Assembly (NCBI GenBank): GCA_900770845.1
Contig: CAAGLS010000007.1
Span: 1 to 13,296 of the forward strand
Length of the DNA stretch: 13,296 nt
DNA from: an uncultured Prevotella sp.
Lineage (GTDB): Bacteria > Bacteroidota > Bacteroidia > Bacteroidales > Bacteroidaceae
Direction of reading: 5' to 3'
Of this stretch, positions 1 through 6,699 are shown piece after piece. A program made the position numbers and the translations under genes. Position 1 is the first letter of the stretch; every line of letters starts with the position of its first letter. Under the pieces are notes generated by a model. That model was not told the DNA's origin. It was given only the letters and a program-made list of their open reading frames with translations, and ran no database searches.

Positions 1-568
1 CGGCCATCCAAACATGACCACCCTCAGTCACGCTGCCACCACCCACGATGGCGCGGAGGCTCGGAATCCAAACGAACGGATGGGCTGTGTCATCGCTGTT
101 GTACTTGATTTGCAGGGCGTTGCCCTCTATCGACGGCAAGGAGTCGACGGGCTGCGGCACGAGGAGCGTATCGGGAGCATCGGCACCCAACTGGCCTTTC
201 CATACATTCAGCTTGAAGTCCTTGGAAGCCTCGATGAGATAGGCGGTCTGAGCCGTGGAGACAATCTGAGCCTCGGGGAACGCCTTGCGGATGACGTCCA
301 GGCCGAAGTAGTAGTCAGGGTCATGGTAAGACACGAAGACGTACTTCAGGTTCTTCTTCAGTCCCTTGATCTGCTTGACCAGCTCCTCGGCATATTGCTT
401 CTGGAACTGCGCGTCGATGAGGGCCGCGTCTTTCTTGCCATAGACGATGGTGGAGGTCACGGGGAAGATGGCATTGGGTCCAGGGTTGTAAATCTTGAGC
501 GCCAAGCCCTTGGCATAGCCGCTAATGACGATGGCCATGAGGGCTATTGCAAAAGCGAGTCTTTTCAT
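1..568 (-). CDS. Secreted MBL-fold metallo-hydrolase-like protein (3' end outside window)
   Basis: Translating the minus strand gives an open frame running off the left edge: 189 codons from ATG 568, or 191 from ATG 574. The N-terminus (MKRLAFAIALMAIV...GYA) is a signal peptide, so the protein is probably periplasmic. The fold is suggested by the early IFPVTSTIVYG and DAALIDAQF strands and by VFVSYHDPDYYFGLDVI, which sits where MBL proteins carry HxHxDH. Here only the Asp of that motif clearly survives (Y, D, D, Y in place of H, H, D, H), so the first metal site is degenerate. Secreted MBL-like proteins with an SHxDPDYYFG-type motif exist, so this is probably a subgroup trait and not decay. 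I prefer ATG 568 because the leader AATATTAAAAAGA lies the same distance from ATG as in the OYE gene (start 6699). Substrate unknown. It diverges from the AraC gene and is probably controlled by it. Confidence 0.75.
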   Translation of the reverse strand, partial: MKRLAFAIALMAIVISGYAKGLALKIYNPGPNAIFPVTSTIVYGKKDAALIDAQFQKQYAEELVKQIKGLKKNLKYVFVSYHDPDYYFGLDVIRKAFPEAQIVSTAQTAYLIEASKDFKLNVWKGQLGADAPDTLLVPQPVDSLPSIEGNALQIKYNSDDTAHPFVWIPSLRAIVGGGSVTEGGHVWMA

Positions 569-611
569 ATTCATCTTTTTAATATTATTGTTGGTATTTC
601 CTTTTCGTTTG

Positions 612-619
612 CAAAATTA
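612..619 (-). promoter_or_regulatory. Bacteroidetes-type -7 box for the MBL-fold gene
   Basis: Read on the minus strand this is TAATTTTG, a full match to the Bacteroidetes -7 consensus TAnnTTTG. It lies 43 bases upstream of ATG 568. No TTTG -33 box is found at the usual 19-21 bp spacing; the nearest, minus-strand 648-645, is about 25 bp away. The missing -33 fits an activator-dependent promoter. The extended string TAATTTTGCAAACG differs by one base from the box ahead of the aldo-keto reductase. Confidence 0.5.
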
Positions 620-625
620 ATATAT

Positions 626-633
626 TATCTTTG
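626..633 (+). promoter_or_regulatory. Candidate -7 box for the AraC-family gene
   Basis: TATCTTTG matches TAnnTTTG on the plus strand, about 70 bases upstream of the AraC start. A poor -33 candidate (TTTC, 603-606) lies 19 bp upstream. Transcription from here would run across the 21-bp-spaced repeats at 652-680, which would allow autoregulation. Evidence is the motif only. Confidence 0.35.
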
Positions 634-651
634 TGCAGAATTTGCAAATAA

Positions 652-680
652 TGCCAAAGACTTCTCATATCGTGCCAAGA
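652..680. promoter_or_regulatory. Putative AraC-family operator: two direct half-sites 21 bp apart
   Basis: TGCCAAAGA (652-660) and TGCCAAGA (673-680) are direct repeats whose starts are 21 bp apart, two helical turns. This is the classic spacing for AraC-family dimers on tandem half-sites. They lie between the divergent MBL and AraC genes. The nearer one is about 33 bp upstream of the MBL -7 box, and both are downstream of the AraC gene's candidate -7 box. This would suit activation of the MBL gene and repression of the regulator's own gene. The function is inferred. Confidence 0.4.
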
Positions 681-705
681 GCATGATGTCAATAATATAA
701 GAAGA

Positions 706-1518
706 ATGAATGAAGAACAACACAGTTTTATCCGCCTTGTCGACAATGGCTCTCCGGACAAGGTGATGGTCAAGGACACGGGGCGTGAGGGCATCGACCT
801 GCCTCCCCATAGCCACAACTGCATACAGTTGGTGGAAACGGTTGCCGGCACCCTGCGCGTCACTGCCGGCGAGCGCGAGTATTTCGTCCCCGAGGGCTAC
901 GCGTGCTGGATTCCACGGGGCATGGTCCACACCTTGACAAGCTACAACCGCCGCATCTCGCTCCGCATCTTTTATTTCCTCTCAGAGAGCGATGTCAATG
1001 TTGCTGACGATGTTTTCTCCGTACACTATGTCTGTCCTTGGGCTATGGCCAATTTCCGATTCATTGCCGGCTATGGCCCCGTGATAAACAAGGACGACAG
1101 CGGACTGCACGGCTTTTGCCTTTCGTTCTTCCACACTTTCCGCAAGGAGGAACGGCAGATAGAGTTGCCGCTGCGGGGAATCGACGCCAACACGCCCCCC
1201 ACGCTGCGCAAGGCCATGGCCTTTCTCCATCATCATCTTGCCGACAATGTGAGGGTGGAGGACGCGGCCCATGAAGCAGGAGTCTCACCAAGGACCCTCA
1301 GCCGTCTCTTCAGCGAGGCTGACACCACGTTCAGCGACTACCTGTGCTATCAGCGCATCATCCGCTCGCTGGAGCTGATGGCCGACAACACGATGTCCCT
1401 CAAGGAGATAGCCTACGACACGGGTTTCAGCTCGCCCGCCAACTTCAACCGCACTTTCAAACAGGTGATGGGCATGCCACCGTCTGAAATGAGAAGGCGG
1501 CAAGGGGGATTGTTGTGA
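706..1518 (+). CDS. AraC-family transcriptional regulator
   Basis: A 270-aa cytoplasmic DNA-binding regulator. Residues about 25-110 form a cupin-like sensor domain (PHSHNCIQLVE, then WIPRGMVHTL). Residues about 168-265 form the AraC DNA-binding domain with two helix-turn-helix units: VEDAAHEAGVSPRTLSRLF near 185-205, and LKEIAYDTGFSS near 232-245, followed by ANFNRTFKQVMGMPPSEMR. Length and domain order are normal for the family. The gene is first in a run of plus-strand oxidoreductase genes and diverges from an MBL-fold gene. By analogy with YqhC of E. coli, which activates yqhD and dkgA in response to reactive aldehydes, it probably senses an electrophile and controls these neighbours. The inducer is unknown. 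The start ATG 706 follows an AT-rich leader (AATATAAGAAGA). Confidence 0.9.
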   Translation: MNEEQHSFIRLVDNGSPDKVMVKDTGREGIDLPPHSHNCIQLVETVAGTLRVTAGEREYFVPEGYACWIPRGMVHTLTSYNRRISLRIFYFLSESDVNVADDVFSVHYVCPWAMANFRFIAGYGPVINKDDSGLHGFCLSFFHTFRKEERQIELPLRGIDANTPPTLRKAMAFLHHHLADNVRVEDAAHEAGVSPRTLSRLFSEADTTFSDYLCYQRIIRSLELMADNTMSLKEIAYDTGFSSPANFNRTFKQVMGMPPSEMRRRQGGLL

Positions 1519-1527
1519 TGTCGTTTT

Positions 1528-1542
1528 TGTGCGTTTGGCACA
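1528..1542. repeat. Short inverted repeat containing TTTGGCAC, upstream of aldo-keto reductase
   Basis: TGTGC-GTTTG-GCACA is a perfect 5-bp-arm palindrome just after the AraC stop codon. It contains TTTGGCAC, the inverse complement of the GTGCCAA core in the putative operator at 652-680. It lies about 60 bp upstream of the -7 box at 1604. It could be a binding site of the AraC protein; no second half-site 21 bp away is evident. The stem is too short, and lacks a T-run, for a terminator. Confidence 0.25.
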
Positions 1543-1603
1543 TTTCAGCAATAAAGGTAGTTTTAGCCGCAATCCATATAGGTCCTCTCTCGCCACAACT
1601 CTG

Positions 1604-1611
1604 TAATTTTG
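1604..1611 (+). promoter_or_regulatory. -7 box for the aldo-keto reductase operon
   Basis: TAATTTTG is a perfect TAnnTTTG match, 49 bases before the start at 1661. The surrounding TAATTTTGCAACCG matches 13 of 14 bases of the MBL gene's box on the opposite strand. No recognisable TTTG -33 box is present, again suggesting an activator-dependent promoter. Confidence 0.5.
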
Positions 1612-1660
1612 CAACCGTAATCATTATCATTTTTCGCAATACATTATTTATATAAGAGCT

Positions 1661-2500
1661 ATGGATTCTTTGAAACTGAACAATGGCGTGATGATGCCGC
1701 AAGAAGGTTATGGAGTTTATCAGGTGTCTCCAGCTGAGGCTGAGCGTTGCGTGAGCGATGCCTTGAACGTGGGCTATCGCATGGTTGACACGGCACAGGC
1801 CTACCACAACGAGGAGGGAGTGGGCAAGGCCATCCGCAAGAGTGGTATCGCACGTGAGGACATCTTCCTCGTCGACAAGGTGTGGATCTCCAACTATGGC
1901 TACGACAAGGCCAAGGCCAGCATCGACGAGAGTCTGCGTACGCTCGGACTCGATTACATAGACCTGATGCTGCTCCACCAGCCGTTCTGCGACTATTATG
2001 GCGCCTATCGTGCCTTGGAGGACGCTTACAGGGAGGGCAAGGTGAAGGCCATCGGCGTGAGCAACTTCCAGCCCAACCACTTCATAGACTTGGCAAGCAA
2101 TGTGGAGTTTGTGCCAGCCGTCAACCAAGTGGAGACCCACGTCTTCTGCCAGCAGACCAAGGCCCAGAAATACATGGAAGAGTTCGGCACGCGCATCATG
2201 TCGTGGGGACCACTCGCCGAGGGTCGCAATGGTTTCTTCACCAATTCCGTGCTCGAAGCCATCGGTAAGGCGCATGGCAAGAGTGTGGCGCAGGTGGCGC
2301 TTAGATGGCTCATTCAGCGTGGTGTCATCATCATCCCCAAGAGCACGCACGTGGAGCGCATGGAACAGAACCTCGACATCTACGACTTCGACCTCACCGA
2401 CGACGAGATGAAACAAATCGATGGCTTGGACACAGGTCACAGCGTCTTCTTCGACCACAACGATCCTGAGACCGTGAAGATGTTCATGGGATGGAGATAA
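1661..2500 (+). CDS. Aldo-keto reductase (2,5-diketogluconate reductase/DkgA-like)
   Basis: A 279-aa cytosolic NAD(P)H-dependent aldehyde/ketone reductase. The AKR catalytic tetrad is intact: Asp43 and Tyr48 in GYRMVDTAQAYHNEEGVG, Lys73 in LVDKVW, and His106 in LMLLHQP. The cofactor-binding end of the barrel is present as ALRWLIQRGVIIIPKSTHVERM, and the C-terminus ends ...KMFMGWR. Length is typical for DkgA-type enzymes (about 275-280 aa). It is the first enzyme gene after the AraC regulator, with a -7 box 49 bases upstream. It is separated by only 40 bases from the CMD-cupin gene, so the two are likely co-transcribed. With the YqhD-like dehydrogenase downstream, a role in reducing reactive carbonyls (methylglyoxal-, furfural- or sugar-derived aldehydes) is the best inference. 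The natural substrate cannot be read from sequence. Confidence 0.92.
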   Translation: MDSLKLNNGVMMPQEGYGVYQVSPAEAERCVSDALNVGYRMVDTAQAYHNEEGVGKAIRKSGIAREDIFLVDKVWISNYGYDKAKASIDESLRTLGLDYIDLMLLHQPFCDYYGAYRALEDAYREGKVKAIGVSNFQPNHFIDLASNVEFVPAVNQVETHVFCQQTKAQKYMEEFGTRIMSWGPLAEGRNGFFTNSVLEAIGKAHGKSVAQVALRWLIQRGVIIIPKSTHVERMEQNLDIYDFDLTDDEMKQIDGLDTGHSVFFDHNDPETVKMFMGWR

Positions 2501-2540
2501 TCGGGCAGCAAGGTTTTCATACAACAAAACCCTGGTGGCA

Positions 2541-3365
2541 ATGAAAAGAATATTATTATTAGCAACTTTTTACTTATTAACAGTCAATATGATGGCACAG
2601 AACAAGATTGTACAGACAGCCGGAGAAGGATATCTCGGCTCTTTCGCCCCAAAGTTCGCTGACCTCAACGACAGCGTGCTCTTCGGCGATAAAGTGTGGA
2701 ACGACTCCACTCTTAACCTTCACGACCGCAGCATGATTACCATTTCCATCCTCTTGGGCAAGGGGCTTGTAGACTCCTCGTTCCGCTCCCACTTGGAGTT
2801 GGGCAAGAAGCATGGCATCACGCGCGCAGAGATAGCCGCCCTGCTCACGCAAGCCGCCTTCTATGCCGGATGGCCCAACGCCTGGGCCGGATTCCGCATG
2901 GCCAAGGAGGTTTGGGCCGAAGAGGCTCATGGCGACAATGCCAAGGCTGCCTTCCAACGGGAGATGGTTTTCCCCATCGGCGAGCCGAACACGGCCTACG
3001 CCAAGTATTTCGTCGGCAACAGTTATCTGGCTCCCCTCTCGTCGGAGCAAGTGAGTGTCGCCAATGTCACCTTCGAGCCGGAATGCCGCAACAACTGGCA
3101 CATCCACAAGGCCACATCGGGCGGCGGACAGATGCTCATCGGTGTGGCCGGACGCGGCTGGTATCAGGAGGAGGGGAAGCCCGCTGTGGAGATTCTTCCC
3201 GGCACCGTCATCCACATCCCTGCTAATGTGAAGCACTGGCATGGTGCTGCCGCCGATAGTTGGTTCGCCCACTTGGCTTTCGATGTCCCCGGTGAGAATA
3301 AGTCGAACGAATGGCTGGAACCCGTCAGCGACGAGGACTACGGTAAGCTGGCAACAGCAAAATAA
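2541..3365 (+). CDS. Secreted carboxymuconolactone decarboxylase-like/cupin fusion protein
   Basis: I take ATG 2541 as the start (274 aa); ATG 2535 would add only Met-Ala. The N-terminus MKRILLLATFYLL...MMA-Q is a signal peptide, so the protein is exported. Mature residues to about 130 resemble the helical carboxymuconolactone decarboxylase (CMD) domain: LHDRSMITISILLGKG, then HGITRAEIAALLTQAAFYAGWPNAW. No AhpD-type CxxC is present, so peroxidase chemistry is unlikely. The second half is a cupin with the usual metal ligands, numbered from 2535: His189 and His191 (WHIHK), Gln199 and His234 (VKHWHG). CMD-cupin fusions are known in bacteria, and related cupins include metal-dependent lyases, but the reaction here is unknown. 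It lies 40 bases after the aldo-keto reductase and 9 before the flavodoxin, within one operon. Confidence 0.85.
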   Translation: MKRILLLATFYLLTVNMMAQNKIVQTAGEGYLGSFAPKFADLNDSVLFGDKVWNDSTLNLHDRSMITISILLGKGLVDSSFRSHLELGKKHGITRAEIAALLTQAAFYAGWPNAWAGFRMAKEVWAEEAHGDNAKAAFQREMVFPIGEPNTAYAKYFVGNSYLAPLSSEQVSVANVTFEPECRNNWHIHKATSGGGQMLIGVAGRGWYQEEGKPAVEILPGTVIHIPANVKHWHGAAADSWFAHLAFDVPGENKSNEWLEPVSDEDYGKLATAK

Positions 3366-3374
3366 ATCCGCATT

Positions 3375-3962
3375 ATGAAGAAAATCATATTTTTGTTTGC
3401 AGCGGCAGTCTCTTTATGTCTGACTGCTTGCGCACAGAGTCACCCAAAACAGGAGAGCATGAAAAAAGCAATCGTTGTATATTTCTCAGCCACCGGCACC
3501 ACGGAGGGTGTGGCGCGAAGACTCGCCACAGTCGCTCATGCCGACGCCATGGCAATAGAGCCGGTGCAGCCCTACACCAGTGCCGACCTTGACTGGACCA
3601 ACAACCAATCGCGCAGTACGCTGGAGATGAAAAATCCCAAATCGCGCCCAGCCATCAAGACGCCGGAGAAGAGCCTTGAAGCCTACGACGTGGTGTTTAT
3701 CGGCTATCCCATCTGGTGGGACCTCGCACCTACAGTAGTCAATACTTTTATTGAGAGCCAACAGCTCGAGGGTAAGATGGTGGTGCCGTTCGCCACATCC
3801 GGGGGAAGCAGCATCAGCAACAGCGCCGCCCAGCTGAAGAAGCAATATCCCAACATCAAGTGGAAAGCGGGCAAGCTGCTCAACTCGCCATCAGATGAAG
3901 AGCTTACTCAGTGGGTGGAGGTATTGGAATTATCCACAAAAATGGAACGCAGTGTCGATTAA
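3375..3962 (+). CDS. Flavodoxin-like protein with lipoprotein signal
   Basis: A 195-aa protein. The N-terminus MKKIIFLFAAAVSLCLTAC ends in a lipobox with Cys19, so it is likely a lipid-anchored envelope protein. The rest is a flavodoxin fold: MKKAIVVYFSATGTTEGVAR gives the FMN phosphate loop (SATGTT, about 38-43), and VVFIGYPIWWDLAPTVVNTF and VVPFATSGGSS are the typical ring-contacting segments of flavodoxins related to NAD(P)H:quinone/nitro reductases. Met29 could serve as an internal start for a purely cytosolic flavodoxin, and MKKAIVVYFS would be a natural N-terminus; the upstream signal is intact, so I prefer the long form. It follows the CMD-cupin gene by 9 bases. A flavodoxin presumably supplies or accepts electrons for a partner in this cluster; the partner is not evident. 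Confidence 0.88.
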   Translation: MKKIIFLFAAAVSLCLTACAQSHPKQESMKKAIVVYFSATGTTEGVARRLATVAHADAMAIEPVQPYTSADLDWTNNQSRSTLEMKNPKSRPAIKTPEKSLEAYDVVFIGYPIWWDLAPTVVNTFIESQQLEGKMVVPFATSGGSSISNSAAQLKKQYPNIKWKAGKLLNSPSDEELTQWVEVLELSTKMERSVD

Positions 3963-3968
3963 AATGGC

Positions 3969-3976
3969 TATCTTTG
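3969..3976 (+). promoter_or_regulatory. -7 box for the iron-type alcohol dehydrogenase
   Basis: TATCTTTG matches TAnnTTTG, starting 6 bases after the flavodoxin stop codon and 64 bases before the dehydrogenase start. It suggests that the dehydrogenase has its own promoter besides any read-through from the upstream operon. No convincing -33 box. Confidence 0.45.
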
Positions 3977-4040
3977 CAAGGACGAATGTGGCGGCTCAAT
4001 GTGAAATACAACTATTTTATTACATTTAATTCAATAAGCT

Positions 4041-5213
4041 ATGAACGGAAACTTTGTTTATCACAACCCGACCAAACTCTATTTTGGTTCGGACAGTCTC
4101 AAGGGACTGGAAGAGGAATTGAAGAAATATGGTCCAAACATCCTGCTCAACTATGGAGGCGGCAGCATTAAGCGCAATGGCGTTTACGATGAGGTGATGG
4201 CTGTGCTAAGGAAGGCTGGCAAGACCGTGGTGGAGAATCCCGGCGTGATGTCCAACCCTACGTTGGAGAAACTCAATGAGGGAGTGGACATCGCACGGAA
4301 TCACAAGGTGGACCTCATCCTCGCCGTTGGTGGTGGCAGCGTTTGCGATTACTCCAAGGCCGTGGCTGCGGCAACCCATTATGATGGCAACTATTGGGAT
4401 GCCTTCTATCTGAGGCAGCAGAACCCGCCAGAGGGTCAGGTCATACTCCCTGTTGCCTGCGTGCTGACAATGGCGGGTACTGGCAGTGAGATGAATGCCG
4501 GCACCGTCATCACCGACGCTGCCCACACCCTCAAAGTGGGACACGTCTTCGATGAGCGCCTCATGCCCAAGTTCTCAATCCTCAATCCCAACTATACGCT
4601 CACCGTACCCGACAATCAGATGAAGGCTGGCATCTACGACATCATGAGCCACATCATGGAGCAGTACTTCTCGGGCGACGACGACAACACATCGGACTAC
4701 CTCGCTGAAGGACTCATGCGCGGGCTCATCGTCGCAGCCCGCAAGGCCGTGAAGAATCCCAAGGACTATGAGGCTCGCAGCAACATCATGTGGACGGCCA
4801 CTTGGGCGCTCAACACCCTCATAGGCTGTGGCAAGACTCAAGACTGGGAGGTGCACATGATAGGCCATTCGGTGGGCGCATGGACCCACGCGCCTCATGG
4901 CTATACCCTTGCCGCCGTGTCGATGGCCTACTACCATAAGATTATGGGCTACGGTCTGGCCAAGTTCGTGCGTTTTGCAGAGAATGTGTGGGGGATAAGC
5001 CCCGATGGAAAGAGCGATGAGCAAGTGGCCTTGTCGGGACTTCACGCGCTGAAAGACTGGATGTTGGAGATTGGCCTGCCCCTGACCATCAGTGAGCTGG
5101 GCGCTACGCCCGACATGCTTGAGGGCATTGCCAAAGGCACTTTCCTCCTTGATGCGGGCTACCACAAACTGACCCACGACGAACTGATGGAAGTCTTGAA
5201 CGAGAGCATGTAG
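4041..5213 (+). CDS. Iron-containing alcohol dehydrogenase (YqhD/butanol dehydrogenase-like)
   Basis: A 390-aa group III metal-dependent dehydrogenase, cytosolic, expected to reduce aldehydes with NAD(P)H. The N-terminal nucleotide domain has YGGGS at about 38-42, the feature tied to NADPH use in YqhD, and GGGSVCDYSK at 97-106. TMAGTGSE near 143-150 is the family's conserved loop. All four expected metal ligands can be placed: Asp200 and His204 (GIYDIMSHIME), His272 (EVHMIGH) and His286 (HAPHG), the last two 14 residues apart as in the family. Length is normal. It lies 78 bases after the flavodoxin, has its own candidate -7 box, and is followed by a strong terminator-like hairpin. Paired with the AraC regulator and aldo-keto reductase it mirrors the E. 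coli yqhC-yqhD-dkgA group. Confidence 0.93.
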   Translation: MNGNFVYHNPTKLYFGSDSLKGLEEELKKYGPNILLNYGGGSIKRNGVYDEVMAVLRKAGKTVVENPGVMSNPTLEKLNEGVDIARNHKVDLILAVGGGSVCDYSKAVAAATHYDGNYWDAFYLRQQNPPEGQVILPVACVLTMAGTGSEMNAGTVITDAAHTLKVGHVFDERLMPKFSILNPNYTLTVPDNQMKAGIYDIMSHIMEQYFSGDDDNTSDYLAEGLMRGLIVAARKAVKNPKDYEARSNIMWTATWALNTLIGCGKTQDWEVHMIGHSVGAWTHAPHGYTLAAVSMAYYHKIMGYGLAKFVRFAENVWGISPDGKSDEQVALSGLHALKDWMLEIGLPLTISELGATPDMLEGIAKGTFLLDAGYHKLTHDELMEVLNESM

Positions 5214-5250
5214 GCTGATTGCAGATGCAATAGTCACGAGATAAAAACCC

Positions 5251-5300
5251 GGGCAGACGGAGCTTCGCTGATGCGTAAGCACGTTCTGCCCATATTTTTA
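5251..5300 (+). terminator. Rho-independent terminator after the alcohol dehydrogenase
   Basis: GGGCAGA (5251-5257) pairs with TCTGCCC (5285-5291). CG pairs with CG next to a bulged T, and an inner stem GCTTCGC (5262-5268) pairs with GCG-T-AAGC (5273-5280) around a TGAT loop. ATATTTTTA follows at 5292-5300. The stem is long and G/C-rich at its base and directly precedes the T-rich stretch. It lies 37 bases after the dehydrogenase stop codon. Confidence 0.6.
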
Positions 5301-5477
5301 GGCTGGTTCTATAAATTAGGTCGAGTCGTATTGGACCCAGCGCCCACCTTTTCTCGCCATGGCAGAGTCCAAGCAAGCTTGGCTCTGCCCATTTGGCTTA
5401 TCGAAAAGGTTCTGCAAGATATCGGGATTCTAAACGTAAGTTGAAGAGGGAGTGTAGCGGGCTACACGACCGATGAG
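5301..5477 (+). repeat. Intergenic MITE-like repeat, copy 1 (one internal unit, no intact right end)
   Basis: This starts with the 20-mer GGCTGGTTCTATAAATTAGG, identical to both ends of the complete copy at 7730-8077. It then follows that copy through the CGCCCACCTTTTCTCGCC segment, GGCTTATCGAAAAGGTT and ACGTAAGTTGAAGAGGGAG to CGACCGATGAG. Weaker similarity continues to about 5494. It has one internal unit where copy 2 has two. It contains a strong imperfect hairpin at 5361-5389 (GGCAGAG-T-CCAAGC / GCTTGGCTCTGCC, AA between the arms) and a perfect one at 5452-5467 (GTGTAG-CGGG-CTACAC). The intact right inverted repeat is missing; CCTCATTTAT at 5512-5521 may be its decayed remnant. With the terminator at 5251-5300 it fills the 304-bp gap between the convergent dehydrogenase and OYE genes. 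I see no gene in it. Confidence 0.85.
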
Positions 5478-5517
5478 GCTTGACGTTTTGACGAGCAACA
5501 GGCCATTGTATCCTCAT

Positions 5518-6699
5518 TTATTTCCACCCCAGCAGCTTTCCAACAATTGTGGCGAAGCGCAGTGGCCATTTGGGTACGAATGTCATCATTTGGTTCCACA
5601 TGGGCTCTGGCAGCTGATGGTAGGCGGCATTGCGGAAGATGTTTGGAATCTTGCGTGCCTTGCCTTCCTTCCCAGTCTCAATCAGCTCCACAAAGTTGGG
5701 ATTGACGAGCACACCCAATCCGATGGCCACGAAGTCGGCCATGAGGCTGTTGTAAGCATCCAAAGCCATATCGGGCGTGCGCAGCCCGCCCACGCCTATC
5801 AGTGCCACGCCCCGTCCTTTGAGCCTGTCCTTGGCCAGCTGCAGGCGGGGCTGTCCGGCGCCGGCGCCGCGCCGTGCCTTGTTGTAGAAGCCATGTAGCG
5901 ACATGTGGACATACTGAACGCCCTTGTCGGCAAGGGCATCGACGAGCGCCAGCGTATCGTCCATGGTCAGTCCGTCCTCGCCCGGCTCTTCCGGCGTGAG
6001 ACGGTAGCCGATGATGAAGTCGGGACGGTTCATCCGCTTCCTTACCTCCATAGCGGCATCCGTCACCGCCAATGGCAACCGCATTCTCTTCTCAAGGCTT
6101 CCTCCCCAGTCATCGGTGCGTTTGTTGGTCTTGGCTGAGAAGAACTGCTGGAGCAGATAGCCGTTGGCGCCATGCAGCTCGATGCCGTCAAAACCGGCAC
6201 GGATGGCAAGCTCGGTGGCATAGGCGAAGTCGTGGATGACCTTCTGTATGCCCTCCTCGGTCAAAGCCTCCGTTCTCACCCTCAGTTTGGCGCCTAAGGT
6301 GTCAATCTCCTGGTTGGCGAGCAAGCTCGGCGCAAAGGCCACTCCACCATTGAGTGTGGTGAGCGCTGCAGCACCGGCATGCTGCAGTTGGGCGATGGCC
6401 AATGCGCCTCCGCTCTTCATTGCCTTGGCACGCTTGGCCAGACTGCCCTCGTCGGCTTCACGATAGGCGGCGGGCTGTCCTGTGAAGCCGATACCTTCCC
6501 GGCTCACGGCAGTGGCAGCACTGATGAACAGTCCGAAACCATGTGCGCGGGCTTTCAGGTAGGTGAGTTCTTCGTCTGTGGCATCACCGTTCTCGTCAGC
6601 CGACCAGTGGGTGAGCGGAGCTATGGCAAGCCGGTTTTTGGCAGTGACACCGTTATTGAAGGTATATGTCTCGAAGAGAGGCTTGAATTTGTCTTTCAT
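5518..6699 (-). CDS. Old Yellow Enzyme-family FMN oxidoreductase (NADH:flavin oxidoreductase)
   Basis: A 393-aa TIM-barrel flavoenzyme that typically reduces activated C=C bonds of enals, enones, quinones or nitro compounds, in the cytosol. FMN-site features are visible: NRLAIAPLTHWSA near 22-34, IAQLQHAG near 102-109, and the signature LHGANGYLLQQFFS near 175-188. His176, Asn179 and Tyr181 match the His/Asn/Tyr substrate-binding and proton-donor set of OYE1. NKRTDDWGGSLEKRMRLPL and late IGVGGLRTPDMAL and ADFVAIGLGVLVNP complete the barrel. Length is normal for single-domain members. ATG 6699 follows the leader AATATTAAAAAGA, shared with the MBL gene. It lies 48 bases after the SDR stop codon, suggesting a two-gene operon. 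It converges on the alcohol dehydrogenase. Confidence 0.92.
   Translation of the reverse strand: MKDKFKPLFETYTFNNGVTAKNRLAIAPLTHWSADENGDATDEELTYLKARAHGFGLFISAATAVSREGIGFTGQPAAYREADEGSLAKRAKAMKSGGALAIAQLQHAGAAALTTLNGGVAFAPSLLANQEIDTLGAKLRVRTEALTEEGIQKVIHDFAYATELAIRAGFDGIELHGANGYLLQQFFSAKTNKRTDDWGGSLEKRMRLPLAVTDAAMEVRKRMNRPDFIIGYRLTPEEPGEDGLTMDDTLALVDALADKGVQYVHMSLHGFYNKARRGAGAGQPRLQLAKDRLKGRGVALIGVGGLRTPDMALDAYNSLMADFVAIGLGVLVNPNFVELIETGKEGKARKIPNIFRNAAYHQLPEPMWNQMMTFVPKWPLRFATIVGKLLGWK

Noticed and set aside
14..700. A 228-codon plus-strand frame across the left edge
   Set aside because: It runs opposite the MBL-fold gene and through the divergent promoter region; the minus-strand frame has a signal peptide and family motifs.
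1457..2527. A 356-codon minus-strand frame opposite the aldo-keto reductase
   Set aside because: It is antisense to a gene with an intact AKR catalytic tetrad and has no recognisable domain of its own.
2501..2540. Possible terminator between the aldo-keto reductase and the CMD-cupin gene (GGTTTT / AAAACC)
   Set aside because: The stem is only six A/T-rich pairs and has no T-run; co-transcription across the 40-base gap is more likely.
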